Origin: Verrucomicrobiales bacterium
Lineage (GTDB): Bacteria > Verrucomicrobiota > Verrucomicrobiia > Verrucomicrobiales > DEV007
Direction of reading: 5' to 3'
Length of the DNA stretch: 8,164 nucleotides
Assembly (NCBI GenBank): GCA_007123695.1
Contig: SLGN01000276.1
Coordinates: 1 to 8,164 of the forward strand
In this document: positions 1-5,608 of the stretch, one piece after another
How the letters are laid out: every line of letters begins with the position of its first letter
Numbering within the stretch: the stretch's first letter is position 1
Notes under the pieces: generated by a model
Database searches by the model: none
Told to the model about the DNA's origin: nothing
What the model saw: the letters and a program-made list of their open reading frames with translations, nothing else
Made by a program: the position numbers and the translations under genes

Positions 1-431
1 CGGGCGAAGAGATCGGCCTTTCCGAGCTGCTCGGCGAGCGATCCCCAGATCGCCCCCGGCGCGTCGGTGTTCCGTCCGTTGAAACCGATCACCCGGCAGG
101 CGGCGAGGCCGGGGGCGGGGTTTTCTGAGCCGAGAACGCGGCTCCGCAGCTCCGGATCCCGCGCGAGCAGGCCGAGGGCGATCATGCTGTGGGTCTTGCC
201 GCCACCCATGGCCTGGGAGAGCTGGAAGACCGAGGATCCGGCGCCGTTGCCAGCAAGGTGGCGGAAGGCCCGGTCCACGAGGGTCAACATCCCGGCGGTG
301 AAGTAGTTCTCCTCGAAGAACTCGGTCCCGTTGACCTGATTCTTAAGAAACGTATCGAGGCTCAGGACGGTAGCCCTCCGGTCGGCAGCAAAGACGGAGG
401 CGCGCGGGACGCAATGGGGTTGCAGGGACAT
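1..431 (-). CDS. DUF499-family P-loop ATPase, N-terminal part (runs off window)
   Basis: An open minus-strand frame starts at the ATG at 431-429 and runs without a stop for 143 codons to the window edge. The N-terminus MSLQPHCVPRAS is followed by TEFFEENYFTAGMLTL (about residues 37-52), then FQLSQAMGGGKTHSM, which carries a Walker A-like GGGKTH loop near residue 77. Further on come IALGLLARDPELR and VIGFNGRNTDAPGAIWGSLAEQLGK. The order 'FFEENYFT...GGGKTHSM...' is typical of DUF499 ATPases. That family includes the large ATPase of BREX systems (BrxC/PglY) and ATPases found beside DUF1156 methylases in defence islands. Full-length members are around 1,000 residues, so most of the gene, including Walker B, lies outside. 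No Shine-Dalgarno is seen before this ATG; the run TTTTTTACC precedes it. A divergent helicase remnant lies to the right. The family is fairly secure; a defence role is inferred, and which system cannot be told from this fragment. Confidence 0.8.
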   Translation of the reverse strand, partial: MSLQPHCVPRASVFAADRRATVLSLDTFLKNQVNGTEFFEENYFTAGMLTLVDRAFRHLAGNGAGSSVFQLSQAMGGGKTHSMIALGLLARDPELRSRVLGSENPAPGLAACRVIGFNGRNTDAPGAIWGSLAEQLGKADLFA

Positions 432-672
432 CGGCGGTAAAAAATGTCGAAGGTAGAAAGGCGGGCGGTCAACCGAGGGAAGAAGGGTTCCACACTCCTT
501 GAGGCCCTTGAGGCCGGACTAGCCCTTGGGGGCAGGTGATCCGACGGAAGGGCAGCACTTTGTTCTAGCGTTAACCGCCTGTAGGGGCAAGCAGTCGTTC
601 AGCGAATGTTTTCATGAATCGAGGCACCATCTTAGCCGAGGGGGTGGGACAGCGGCGGGGGTAGGGGAGGGC

Positions 673-1032
673 TTTTCTCGGGAGGAGATCGAGGCCGAGG
701 TAAACCGGATCATCGCGGCGTGGGCCGAGCTTGGCTACTGCCGCCCCGAGGAGGTGCTGATCCTCTACCCCCGCACCGACCTGCGCAAGAACCTCCTCGG
801 CGACTGCCGCGAGCTCGCGGGGCTGCCCCTCGTCGAATATGGCGTGCCCCTCGAGTCCGGCGTAAAGGCGATCCGCCACCTTTCCATCAACCGGGCCAAG
901 GGACTCGACGCCCTCGCGGTGATCGTCGTCGGCGTGGCGCCTTTCGCCAGCCTCACGCGCGGCGACGACCAGTACACCTACTTCATGGGCGCGAGCCGGG
1001 CGAAGCAGTTGCTGGCGGTGGTGGAGGGGTGA
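673..1032 (+). pseudogene. 5'-truncated superfamily 1 (UvrD-like) helicase, C-terminal fragment
   Basis: The frame from about 673 (FSREEIEAEVNRIIAAW) to the TGA at 1030-1032 reads like the end of an SF1 helicase. It has a motif IV-like VLILYPRTDLRKNLL. It also has a motif V-like LSINRAKGLDALAVIVVGV and a motif VI-like YFMGASRAKQLLAVVEG, as in UvrD_C_2 domains ('T.HRAKGLE...VIL', 'Y.A.SRA...L.VV'). Walker A and B and the whole first RecA domain are missing, since such proteins usually exceed 500 residues. The frame stays open upstream to a TTG at 526, just after an in-frame TAG at 520-522. The 49 residues encoded by 526-672 do not look like protein, no ribosome site precedes the TTG, and homology seems to begin abruptly near 673. 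A decayed remnant is therefore more likely than a working 168-residue protein. The 432-672 stretch holds only a perfect 9-bp tandem pair (CTTGAGGCC at 498-506 and 507-515) and no other gene. Confidence 0.65.
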
Positions 1033-1067
1033 GCGGGGGAGGGGATTTTTTGGGAGGGGAAGGGCCC

Positions 1068-1088
1068 AAAAAAAAATGCGGCCCCCGC
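1068..1088 (-). terminator. Possible leftward intrinsic terminator (short GC stem plus T9)
   Basis: On the minus strand the order is GCGG, loop GGG, CCGC, then A and nine T (plus-strand A9 at 1068-1076, stem at 1078-1081 and 1085-1088). The 4-bp all-GC stem with a long U-tract fits a weak intrinsic terminator. No recognised minus-strand gene ends here, but the leftward promoter at 1249-1278 would read straight into it. The A-run also pairs with TTTTTT of 1046-1051 in a 9-bp hairpin (1046-1054 with 1065-1073), so a plain structural repeat is an alternative. Confidence 0.3.
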
Positions 1089-1102
1089 CGGCGTTCCTCT
1101 AC

Positions 1103-1119
1103 CCTGAATCATTCACGAA
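1103..1119 (+). repeat. Left terminal inverted repeat
   Basis: CCTGAATCATTCACGAA is the exact reverse complement of 1303-1319. The match fails one base further out on both sides, as expected at element ends. Confidence 0.75.
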
Positions 1120-1248
1120 GCCAGGAATTGGCAAACGGAAAGGGCGTGATCGGCAGTCGAAGGCGACCCGGACCTTCTTGCGATTCGGTTCTTGGAAAAG
1201 CAGCGGTTGCGTGGAAAGCTCCGCTTCGGGTGGGGATGGGTTTTGTTT

Positions 1249-1278
1249 TTTATACCACATTGAGAATCAATGTGACAA
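1249..1278 (-). promoter_or_regulatory. Leftward sigma-70-type promoter inside the element
   Basis: On the minus strand, TTGTCA (1278-1273; five of six to TTGACA) is followed by an 18-nt spacer and TATAAA (1254-1249; five of six to TATAAT). The spacer ends in TGG directly before the -10, giving an extended -10 (TGn). Transcription would start near 1241 and run left. This AT-rich patch stands out in GC-rich DNA. It may be the old transposase promoter of the parent element. No protein-coding gene lies directly downstream. Confidence 0.5.
1256..1274. promoter_or_regulatory. 19-bp perfect palindrome in the promoter spacer, Fur-box-like
   Basis: CACATTGAGAATCAATGTG is two 8-bp arms around GAA. 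Aligned centre to centre with the classic Fur box GATAATGATAATCATTATC, 12 of 19 bases agree. It overlaps the spacer and the last two bases of the leftward -35, and lies 164 bp before the feoA start, so a Fur-type iron repressor site is conceivable. As it also lies inside the inverted-repeat element, it may instead be part of the transposon's own control hairpin. No convincing rightward promoter overlaps it. Confidence 0.3.
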
Positions 1279-1302
1279 AGACATCCCCACCGTTTGCCCA
1301 GT

Positions 1303-1319
1303 TTCGTGAATGATTCAGG
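1303..1319 (-). repeat. Right terminal inverted repeat
   Basis: TTCGTGAATGATTCAGG matches the left end in inverted orientation over 17 of 17 bases. It ends 118 bp before the feoA start. Confidence 0.75.
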
Positions 1320-1437
1320 CTAACGGCTTTGAATTTTGAGCTTGGGAGGCCGGGACGGCGCAGGTGGCGCGTTCCCAACTCGGGGCTGTTCCGCTTTTTT
1401 GTTGCAACTACGTCTCAATTGCGCCAAGTTTTTCCTG

Positions 1438-1698
1438 ATGGCGATCAATGCAGTCAATCCGCGCGATGAAAAGGCGCTGCTCTCGCTGGCCGAGGCCGGG
1501 GTGGGCCGGGACTTCCGGATCGAGCGGATCGAGGGCCCCGGCTGCGAACAGCTCCGGCGGCTTGGCTTTTGCGAGTCGCTTTCCGTCCGCAAGCTCGCCG
1601 GCGGCCGCAACCTCGTCTGCTCGGTCTGCGGCACTCGCCTTGCCGTGAGCAGCGAGCTCGCCGAGCAGGTCAAGGTCCGGCCGCTCGCCGCCGCCTGA
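1438..1698 (+). CDS. feoA: Ferrous iron transport protein A (FeoA)
   Basis: This 86-residue cytosolic protein has the length and SH3-like pattern of FeoA, the small partner of the FeoB iron permease. Residues 37-53 (EQLRRLGFCESLSVRKL) match the usual 'RL..LG...G..V.VL' strand-turn. Residues 65-82 (GTRLAVSSELAEQVKVRP) match the C-terminal 'G..iAl....A..I.V.P' strands. It has four cysteines (36, 45, 61, 64), two of them in CSVC (61-64), which is unusual for FeoA and could matter for metal or redox sensing. The frame is open upstream to 1336, but the family pattern fits the ATG at 1438; residues encoded upstream do not look like FeoA. No clear Shine-Dalgarno precedes it. The leader 1320-1437 holds weak hairpins (TTGGGA/TCCCAA at 1342-1378) and the 8-bp palindrome GTTGCAAC at 1401-1408, but no clear promoter. 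feoB follows after 13 nt. Confidence 0.88.
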   Translation: MAINAVNPRDEKALLSLAEAGVGRDFRIERIEGPGCEQLRRLGFCESLSVRKLAGGRNLVCSVCGTRLAVSSELAEQVKVRPLAAA

Positions 1699-1711
1699 CG
1701 ATCTTCCCTCG

Positions 1712-3592
1712 ATGGAGCCGGTTCCCGATACGGTCGCCTTGGCCGGCAATCCCAACGCGGGCAAGACGACCCTCTTCAATGCGCTCTGCGGCACCGCCGA
1801 AAAAGTCGGCAACTACGGGGGCGTCACCGTCGCGGTGCGAGAGGGCGAATGCATGTCGCCCCATGGCCGCCGCCTGCGGGTCGTCGACCTGCCGGGCTGC
1901 TACGACCTCTCCGGCGCCTCGCCCGACCAGCGCCTCGCCGCCGAGGTGCTCTCCGGCCGCGACCCGCGGCAGCCGACGCCCGACCTCGTCGTCTGCGTCG
2001 TCGATGCGTCGAACTTGGAGCGCCATCTCCAGCTCGTCCTCGAGGTGCTCGAGTTCGGCCTGCCCGTGGTCGTGGCCTTGAACATGATCGACCTCGCCGA
2101 GCGCCAGGGCCTGCGGCTCGATCCGGTGAAGCTCTCCGAAGAGCTCGGCGTGCCCGTCGTCCCGATCCAGGCGAACCGGGGCAAGGGCCTCGTCGAGCTG
2201 AAGCAGGCCATGCGCCATCCCTTTCCGGCCCCGCCCCAGAAGCGCCACTGGGAGAAGGGCGAGGCCGAGTCCCGCCGCGCCTTCGGCCTCGCCGCCGCCG
2301 CCCTCGCGGCCCGCCGCCCCACGGCCCACAGCGGCAACTTTTCCGACCGGCTCGACGCGGTCCTGCTCCACCCCGTCCTCGGCTGGGTCTGCTTCGTCGC
2401 GATCATGTTCGCCCTCTTCTGGTCGATCTTTTCCTTCGCCGCGATCCCGATGGGCTGGATCGAGGGCATGCAGGAGTCCCTCGTCGCCCTCGTCGAGGAC
2501 CGCCTTGGCGAAGGCGACCTGCGCGACCTGCTCACCCAGGGCGTCATCGGCGGGGTCGGGGCCGTCGTCGTCTTTCTGCCGCAGATCCTCCTGCTCTTCC
2601 TCTTCATCGGCCTGCTCGAGAGCACCGGCTACATGGCGCGGGCGGCCTTTCTGATGGACGGCGTCATGGGCCGGGCCGGACTCAGCGGAAAGGCCTTCCT
2701 GCCGCTCCTGAGCTCCTACGCCTGCGCCATCCCCGGCGTCCTCGCCACCCGCACGATCGACTCGGCCAAGGAGCGGCTCGTCACCATCTTCGTCGCTCCC
2801 TGGATGAGCTGCTCGGCGCGGCTCCCGGTCTACCTGCTGCTCGTCCCGATGCTCCTGGGCGGCAGCGAAGGGGGTGCGATGCAGGCGCTCGTCTTCCTCG
2901 CCGTCTACGCGGTCGGCACCCTAACGGCCTTCGTTGTCGCCCGCATCCTGCGCGGTCGCCTCGGCCCCGACGAGGTGAAGAGCCATTTCCTCCTCGAGCT
3001 GCCGTCCTACCGGCTGCCGCAGTGGAGCTACATCCTGCGCCACGTCCTCGAGCGCGGGTGGTCCTTCCTGAAAAAGGCCGGCACCTTCATTCTCGCCATC
3101 ATGATCCTGCTTTGGGCCGCCTCGACCTATCCCAAGCTCGACAGCGACGATCCCGCCGAGGTCCTCGGACACAGCCTCGTCGGCCGCGTCAGCCGAATCA
3201 TCGAGCCCGTCGTCGCCCCGCTCGGATTCGACGGACGTACCGGGACGGCGATCCTGACCTCCTTCGCCGCGCGCGAGGTCTTCGTCGGCTCGATGGCGCA
3301 GCTTTTCCAAGTGCAGGAAAGCGAGGACGAGGAGGAGACCCGCGGCCGCATCCGCGCCCGGCTCGCCGCCGAAACCCGCCCCGACGGGCGTCCTCTCTTC
3401 GGCCCCGCCGCCGTCGTTTCGCTCCTGATTTTCTACATCTACGCCCTCCAGTGCCTGCCGACCTCGGCGGTCGTCGCGCGCGAGTCGGGCTCGTGGAGAT
3501 GGGCCGCCGGGCAGTTCGTCTTCATGATGGTCTTCGCCTACCTCGCCTCCCTCGTCGTCTACCAAGGCGCCCGCTTTCTCGGGCTCGGCTAA
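1712..3592 (+). CDS. feoB: Ferrous iron transport protein B (FeoB), GTP-dependent Fe2+ permease
   Basis: This 626-residue inner-membrane protein takes up Fe2+ under low-oxygen conditions. The N-terminal G domain shows G1 GNPNAGKT (12-19), G2 around NYGGVTV (34-40), G3 DLPG (59-62) and G4 NMID (124-127). The G5 position reads QAN (153-155). The pre-membrane signature DRLDAVLLHPVLG ends at 224. Several hydrophobic helices follow, with the Gate motif YACAIPGVLATRTI (336-349, Cys338), a second conserved AREVFVG (520-526) and QCLPTSAVVARESGSW (580-595, Cys581). Many FeoB proteins have 700-770 residues. This one is short, mainly because the helical linker between G5 and the first membrane segment has only about 60-70 residues and the C-terminal tail is minimal. 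It is probably translated with feoA (13-nt gap) and the Cys-rich gene (1-nt gap). All key motifs are present, so it should work. Confidence 0.95.
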   Translation: MEPVPDTVALAGNPNAGKTTLFNALCGTAEKVGNYGGVTVAVREGECMSPHGRRLRVVDLPGCYDLSGASPDQRLAAEVLSGRDPRQPTPDLVVCVVDASNLERHLQLVLEVLEFGLPVVVALNMIDLAERQGLRLDPVKLSEELGVPVVPIQANRGKGLVELKQAMRHPFPAPPQKRHWEKGEAESRRAFGLAAAALAARRPTAHSGNFSDRLDAVLLHPVLGWVCFVAIMFALFWSIFSFAAIPMGWIEGMQESLVALVEDRLGEGDLRDLLTQGVIGGVGAVVVFLPQILLLFLFIGLLESTGYMARAAFLMDGVMGRAGLSGKAFLPLLSSYACAIPGVLATRTIDSAKERLVTIFVAPWMSCSARLPVYLLLVPMLLGGSEGGAMQALVFLAVYAVGTLTAFVVARILRGRLGPDEVKSHFLLELPSYRLPQWSYILRHVLERGWSFLKKAGTFILAIMILLWAASTYPKLDSDDPAEVLGHSLVGRVSRIIEPVVAPLGFDGRTGTAILTSFAAREVFVGSMAQLFQVQESEDEEETRGRIRARLAAETRPDGRPLFGPAAVVSLLIFYIYALQCLPTSAVVARESGSWRWAAGQFVFMMVFAYLASLVVYQGARFLGLG

Positions 3593-3593
3593 G

Positions 3594-3770
3594 ATGGACC
3601 CGGCGGCGCTGGCGGACGATCCGGGCAACTGGGGCGACTGGCAGACCTGGGCGGCCTGGGTCCTCGTCGCGGCCAGCCTGGCGATGCTGGCTCTGCGTGC
3701 CTTCCGGAAGAGGCGGCGCAAGAAACAGGACGGCTGCGGCACCTGCGGCGGGGGAAGCTGCGACCGCTGA
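3594..3770 (+). CDS. FeoB-associated Cys-rich membrane protein (58 aa)
   Basis: The ATG lies one base after the feoB stop, which indicates translational coupling. The product has a short acidic, Trp-rich N-terminus (MDPAALADDPGNWGDW), one membrane helix (about residues 20-36, AWVLVAASLAMLALRAF), a basic stretch (RKRRRKK, 39-44) and a tail CGTCGGGSC (48-56). This layout of one helix, a positive cluster on the cytosolic side and a terminal Cys cluster is that of the FeoB-associated Cys-rich peptides found after feoB in many bacteria. It also stands where feoC is in enterics. Known members are 40-80 residues. The cysteines may pass or sense Fe2+ at the pore, but the precise role in the family is not settled. 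It probably closes the operon. Confidence 0.85.
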   Translation: MDPAALADDPGNWGDWQTWAAWVLVAASLAMLALRAFRKRRRKKQDGCGTCGGGSCDR

Positions 3771-3844
3771 GGGACGACCGGATGGGCTCCTTCAACCGCG
3801 ACGGGTCCTCGGACGGGGGATTTGCGAATTTCCTGCTTTGGTTT

Positions 3845-3895
3845 TCGGCGTTCCAGCCGAGGTTCACGGGCAAGATTCCCGTGCTACGTTTTTCT
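3845..3895. repeat. TGILPV-type REP-like palindromic repeat, possible feo terminator
   Basis: Two adjacent hairpins are seen: TCGGC/GCCGA (3845-3849 with 3856-3860) and CACGGG/CCCGTG (3865-3870 with 3878-3883, loop CAAGATT). They are followed by CTACGTTTTTCTT. The minus strand reads STGILPVNLGWNAE, the tell-tale translation of a dispersed repeat I recognise from Verrucomicrobiota and Planctomycetota genomes. It starts 74 nt after the Cys-rich gene. The second stem with its T-run could end feo transcription. The rest of the gap up to 3963 shows no promoter I trust. Confidence 0.55.
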
Positions 3896-3963
3896 TCCGA
3901 AAGTTGAATCGCGTTCCACGCCGAGAGACGAGAAACCAAGCGCCAAGCACCAGCAGCCACCCC

Positions 3964-5124
3964 ATGCCCGCCGCCACGAGAGCTCCCTACCCGTCCGTCG
4001 GCCTCCGCCGCTCCGCCATGGCCACCTTCGCCACGATTGCCGTGATCGCCGCCGGCGCCGGCGACGGAGACAGAGACAGAGACAGAGACAGAGACAGAGA
4101 CAGAGACAGAGACAGAGACAGAGACAGAGACGAACCCGCTCCGGACTCCGTGCGCGGCTACCCGCCCGAGATCCGCGAGATCCGCTATACCGTGCCCGAG
4201 GACGGCAGCGAGCAGCCCGCCCTCTACTGGGCGCCCGAGCTGGAGGAAGGCAGGCGCGCGCCCTTGCTCGTCGCCCTCCACACTTGGGGCGGCGGGCACC
4301 GCCAGGCCGGGGGCGAGGCCGACTACGCCAAGTGGTGCCTTGATCATGGCTGGATCTTTCTCCATCCCGACTTCCGCGGGCCCAACCGCCGGCCCGAGGC
4401 CATGGGCTCCGACCTCGTCGTCGCCGACATCCGCGCCGCGGTCGCCTGGGCGCAGACCGTCGCTCCCGTCGATGAAGACCGCGTCTACGTCGTCGGCGCG
4501 TCCGGCGGCGGCCACGCTTCTCTGCTCGTCGCCGGACGCCTCCCCGAGCTCTGGGCCGGGGTCTCCGCGTGGTGTGGCATCTCCGACATCGCCGCCTGGC
4601 ACAGCGAGACGCGCGCCGCCGGGCGCGAAAACTATGCCAGGGACATCGAGCAAGCCCTCGGAGCCGCTCCCGAGTTCGGCACCGAAGCCTTCGGCGCGGC
4701 CGAGCACCGCTCCCCCCTGCGCTGGCTCGCGAACTCCGCCGACGTGCCCCTCGACATCAACCATGGCCTCGCCGACGGACGCAGCGGTAGCGTCCCCTTC
4801 ACCCACTCCCTCCGCGCCTGGAACGCCGTCGTGCCCGAGTCCGAGCGCTTCGCCGCCGCCGACATCGCGGCCTGGTATGCCGATCCCGCGAGCCTGCCGC
4901 GCGACCCATCCCTCGTCGATCCTCTCTACACCGACCGGCCCGTCGTCTTCCGACGGACCCATCGCAACACCCGCCTCACCCTTTTCGACGGCGGGCACGA
5001 GATCCACCGCGAGGCCGCCCTGAACTGGCTCGCGGCGCAGCGCCGTGGTCGCCCCGCCGAGTGGACCCCGCAGAAAGTCGGCGACCTCCGCAGCACCGAC
5101 GCCGCCCGCGAGAGCGGCAAGTGA
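3964..5124 (+). CDS. Exported alpha/beta-hydrolase (prolyl-oligopeptidase/esterase-like)
   Basis: This 386-residue protein is probably exported. Residues 1-33 form a signal peptide-like segment (GLRRSAMATF, hydrophobic core TIAVIAAGAG). Next comes a (Asp-Arg)10 tract (36-55), then the enzyme domain. Catalytic signs are an oxyanion-type HTWGGG (106-111), the nucleophile elbow GASGGG with Ser180, the probable acid Asp271 in HGLADGRSGSVPF, and His345 in DGGHE. Their order and spacing fit serine hydrolases of the prolyl-oligopeptidase/acyl-esterase type. The substrate is unknown; a role in polymer or ester breakdown outside the cytoplasm is inference. The start at 3964 is preferred because it supplies the basic region of the signal; ATG 4018 is an alternative. 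No Shine-Dalgarno is visible. The frame stays open upstream through feoB by chance. The stop abuts a decayed DUF4338 gene on the other strand. Confidence 0.82.
   Translation: MPAATRAPYPSVGLRRSAMATFATIAVIAAGAGDGDRDRDRDRDRDRDRDRDRDRDEPAPDSVRGYPPEIREIRYTVPEDGSEQPALYWAPELEEGRRAPLLVALHTWGGGHRQAGGEADYAKWCLDHGWIFLHPDFRGPNRRPEAMGSDLVVADIRAAVAWAQTVAPVDEDRVYVVGASGGGHASLLVAGRLPELWAGVSAWCGISDIAAWHSETRAAGRENYARDIEQALGAAPEFGTEAFGAAEHRSPLRWLANSADVPLDINHGLADGRSGSVPFTHSLRAWNAVVPESERFAAADIAAWYADPASLPRDPSLVDPLYTDRPVVFRRTHRNTRLTLFDGGHEIHREAALNWLAAQRRGRPAEWTPQKVGDLRSTDAARESGK
4069..4131 (+). repeat. Hexanucleotide microsatellite (GACAGA)10, in frame
   Basis: Ten perfect copies of GACAGA (4069-4128) followed by GAC encode Asp-Arg dipeptides at residues 36-55 of the hydrolase. 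AGA is a poor arginine codon choice for this GC-rich gene, which otherwise uses mainly CGC, so the tract looks like recent slippage growth. Each unit adds or removes two residues without a frameshift. Confidence 0.95.
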
Positions 5125-5129
5125 GGGGG

Positions 5130-5490
5130 GCACGCGGTCCTGGGCGTTCTGGCCAGCACGAGGAACCAGCGGTTCTGCTGGGACCAGGCCGAGGTTCTCG
5201 GCACGCTGGCGGTGCGTCCAGCCGACCCACTCGTCTCGGTCAAGGAGCTTCACGGCCGCCGGCCCCAAGACTAGCAGGGCCGCCCACCGGTCGCGGTGAT
5301 GGACCACCTGCACGAGCTCGCGGCCCACGCGTCGATCTCGCCCGAGGTAGTGCTCGTCGCCGAGCAGGGCGGTCGCGCGTTCCAGGTCCTCCGGCAGGGC
5401 GGGCCGCACTTCCAACTCGTCGAGAACCACCGATCCGGGCTCTTGGCCGCTCCACGGTGCCGTCTTGGGGGCTTTGGTCGAGGCTTTCAT
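5130..5490 (-). pseudogene. DUF4338/DruA-like gene, frameshifted and truncated
   Basis: From the ATG at 5490 the minus strand reads LDELEVRPALPEDLERATALLGDE, then HYLGRDRRVGRELVQVV, DRWAALLVLGPAAVKL and RDEWVGWTHRQRAENLGLV. This is the N-terminal pattern of the DUF4338 family ('HYLG...vG..l.Y.v...g.wvAll.f..aa....RD.wIGW...R...L.lV'). The family includes DruA of the Druantia anti-phage system and many proteins carried on mobile elements. The expected next motif, QQNRWFLVLAR, lies in a different frame (5180-5148), so a one-base shift at the CCC run (plus 5180-5182) breaks the gene. Homology fades by about 5139, at the stop of the hydrolase gene, so the rest is lost. Family members are commonly 250-350 residues; about 115 are left. 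A 7-bp stem (CGAGCCT/AGGCTCG, 5492-5518) lies directly upstream of the start. 5519-5608 holds no gene. Confidence 0.65.
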
Positions 5491-5608
5491 CCGAGCCTAT
5501 CAAGCTCGAAGAGGCTCGTTCTGGCTAGAATTTTCTACCCAATCCCCATTCCTACTTGGGGCGGAGTCGAAAACGAAAAAGCCGTGTGGAAGTGGGGGCG
5601 GCGTCCCT

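Larger units (their letters stand above)
1103..1319. mobile_element. MITE-like or internally deleted IS element, 217 bp
   Basis: CCTGAATCATTCACGAA at 1103-1119 recurs as a perfect 17-bp inverted copy at 1303-1319. A second inverted pair continues inwards: GGCAAACGG at 1130-1138 with CCGTTTGCC at 1290-1298. The intervening 10 nt on the left (a small hairpin, GCCA/TGGC) and 4 nt on the right differ. Nested within is GGTGGGGATG (1229-1238) with CATCCCCACC (1282-1291), and inside that the palindrome at 1256-1274. The flanks CTAC (left) and CTAA (right) share three of four bases and may be a decayed 4-bp target duplication. No transposase is encoded. Read leftward, the right end has the order expected of an IS left end: terminal repeat, then an inward promoter about 40-70 bp in. 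I cannot assign a transposon family from the sequence alone. It lies between the helicase remnant and feoA. Confidence 0.6.

Noticed and set aside
345..465. A promoter for the DUF499 gene (minus-strand TTGACC near 472-467).
   Set aside because: No acceptable -10 hexamer at 16-19 nt spacing.
526..672. N-terminal 49 codons of the helicase frame from TTG 526.
   Set aside because: Rare start codon, no ribosome site, and residues that do not look like any helicase segment; treated as noncoding sequence fused by chance.
1076..1313. Short plus-strand frames inside the 217-bp element.
   Set aside because: No start signal or family pattern; the region is built from inverted repeats and a promoter.
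1381..1400. Terminator-like hairpin plus T6 before feoA on the plus strand (CGGGG, loop CTG, TTCCG, C, T6).
   Set aside because: The stem has only three Watson-Crick pairs plus two G-T pairs, and no transcript is known that would need it; attenuation of feoA cannot be argued from this alone.
1849..5124. A 1091-residue plus-strand open frame spanning feoB and the hydrolase.
   Set aside because: Its first two thirds are an out-of-frame, Arg/Pro-rich shadow of feoB. Only the part from 3964 is a real gene; the lack of stops is a GC-content effect.
3589..5490. A 633-residue minus-strand frame.
   Set aside because: It joins the DUF4338 remnant to antisense of the hydrolase (a Val-Ser run opposite the microsatellite) and the TGILPV repeat. 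Only the first 100 or so codons resemble a protein.
5576..5602. Possible terminator after the DUF4403 gene on the minus strand (GCCG/CGGC stem, then T5).
   Set aside because: A 4-bp stem with a 14-nt loop is too weak to call.
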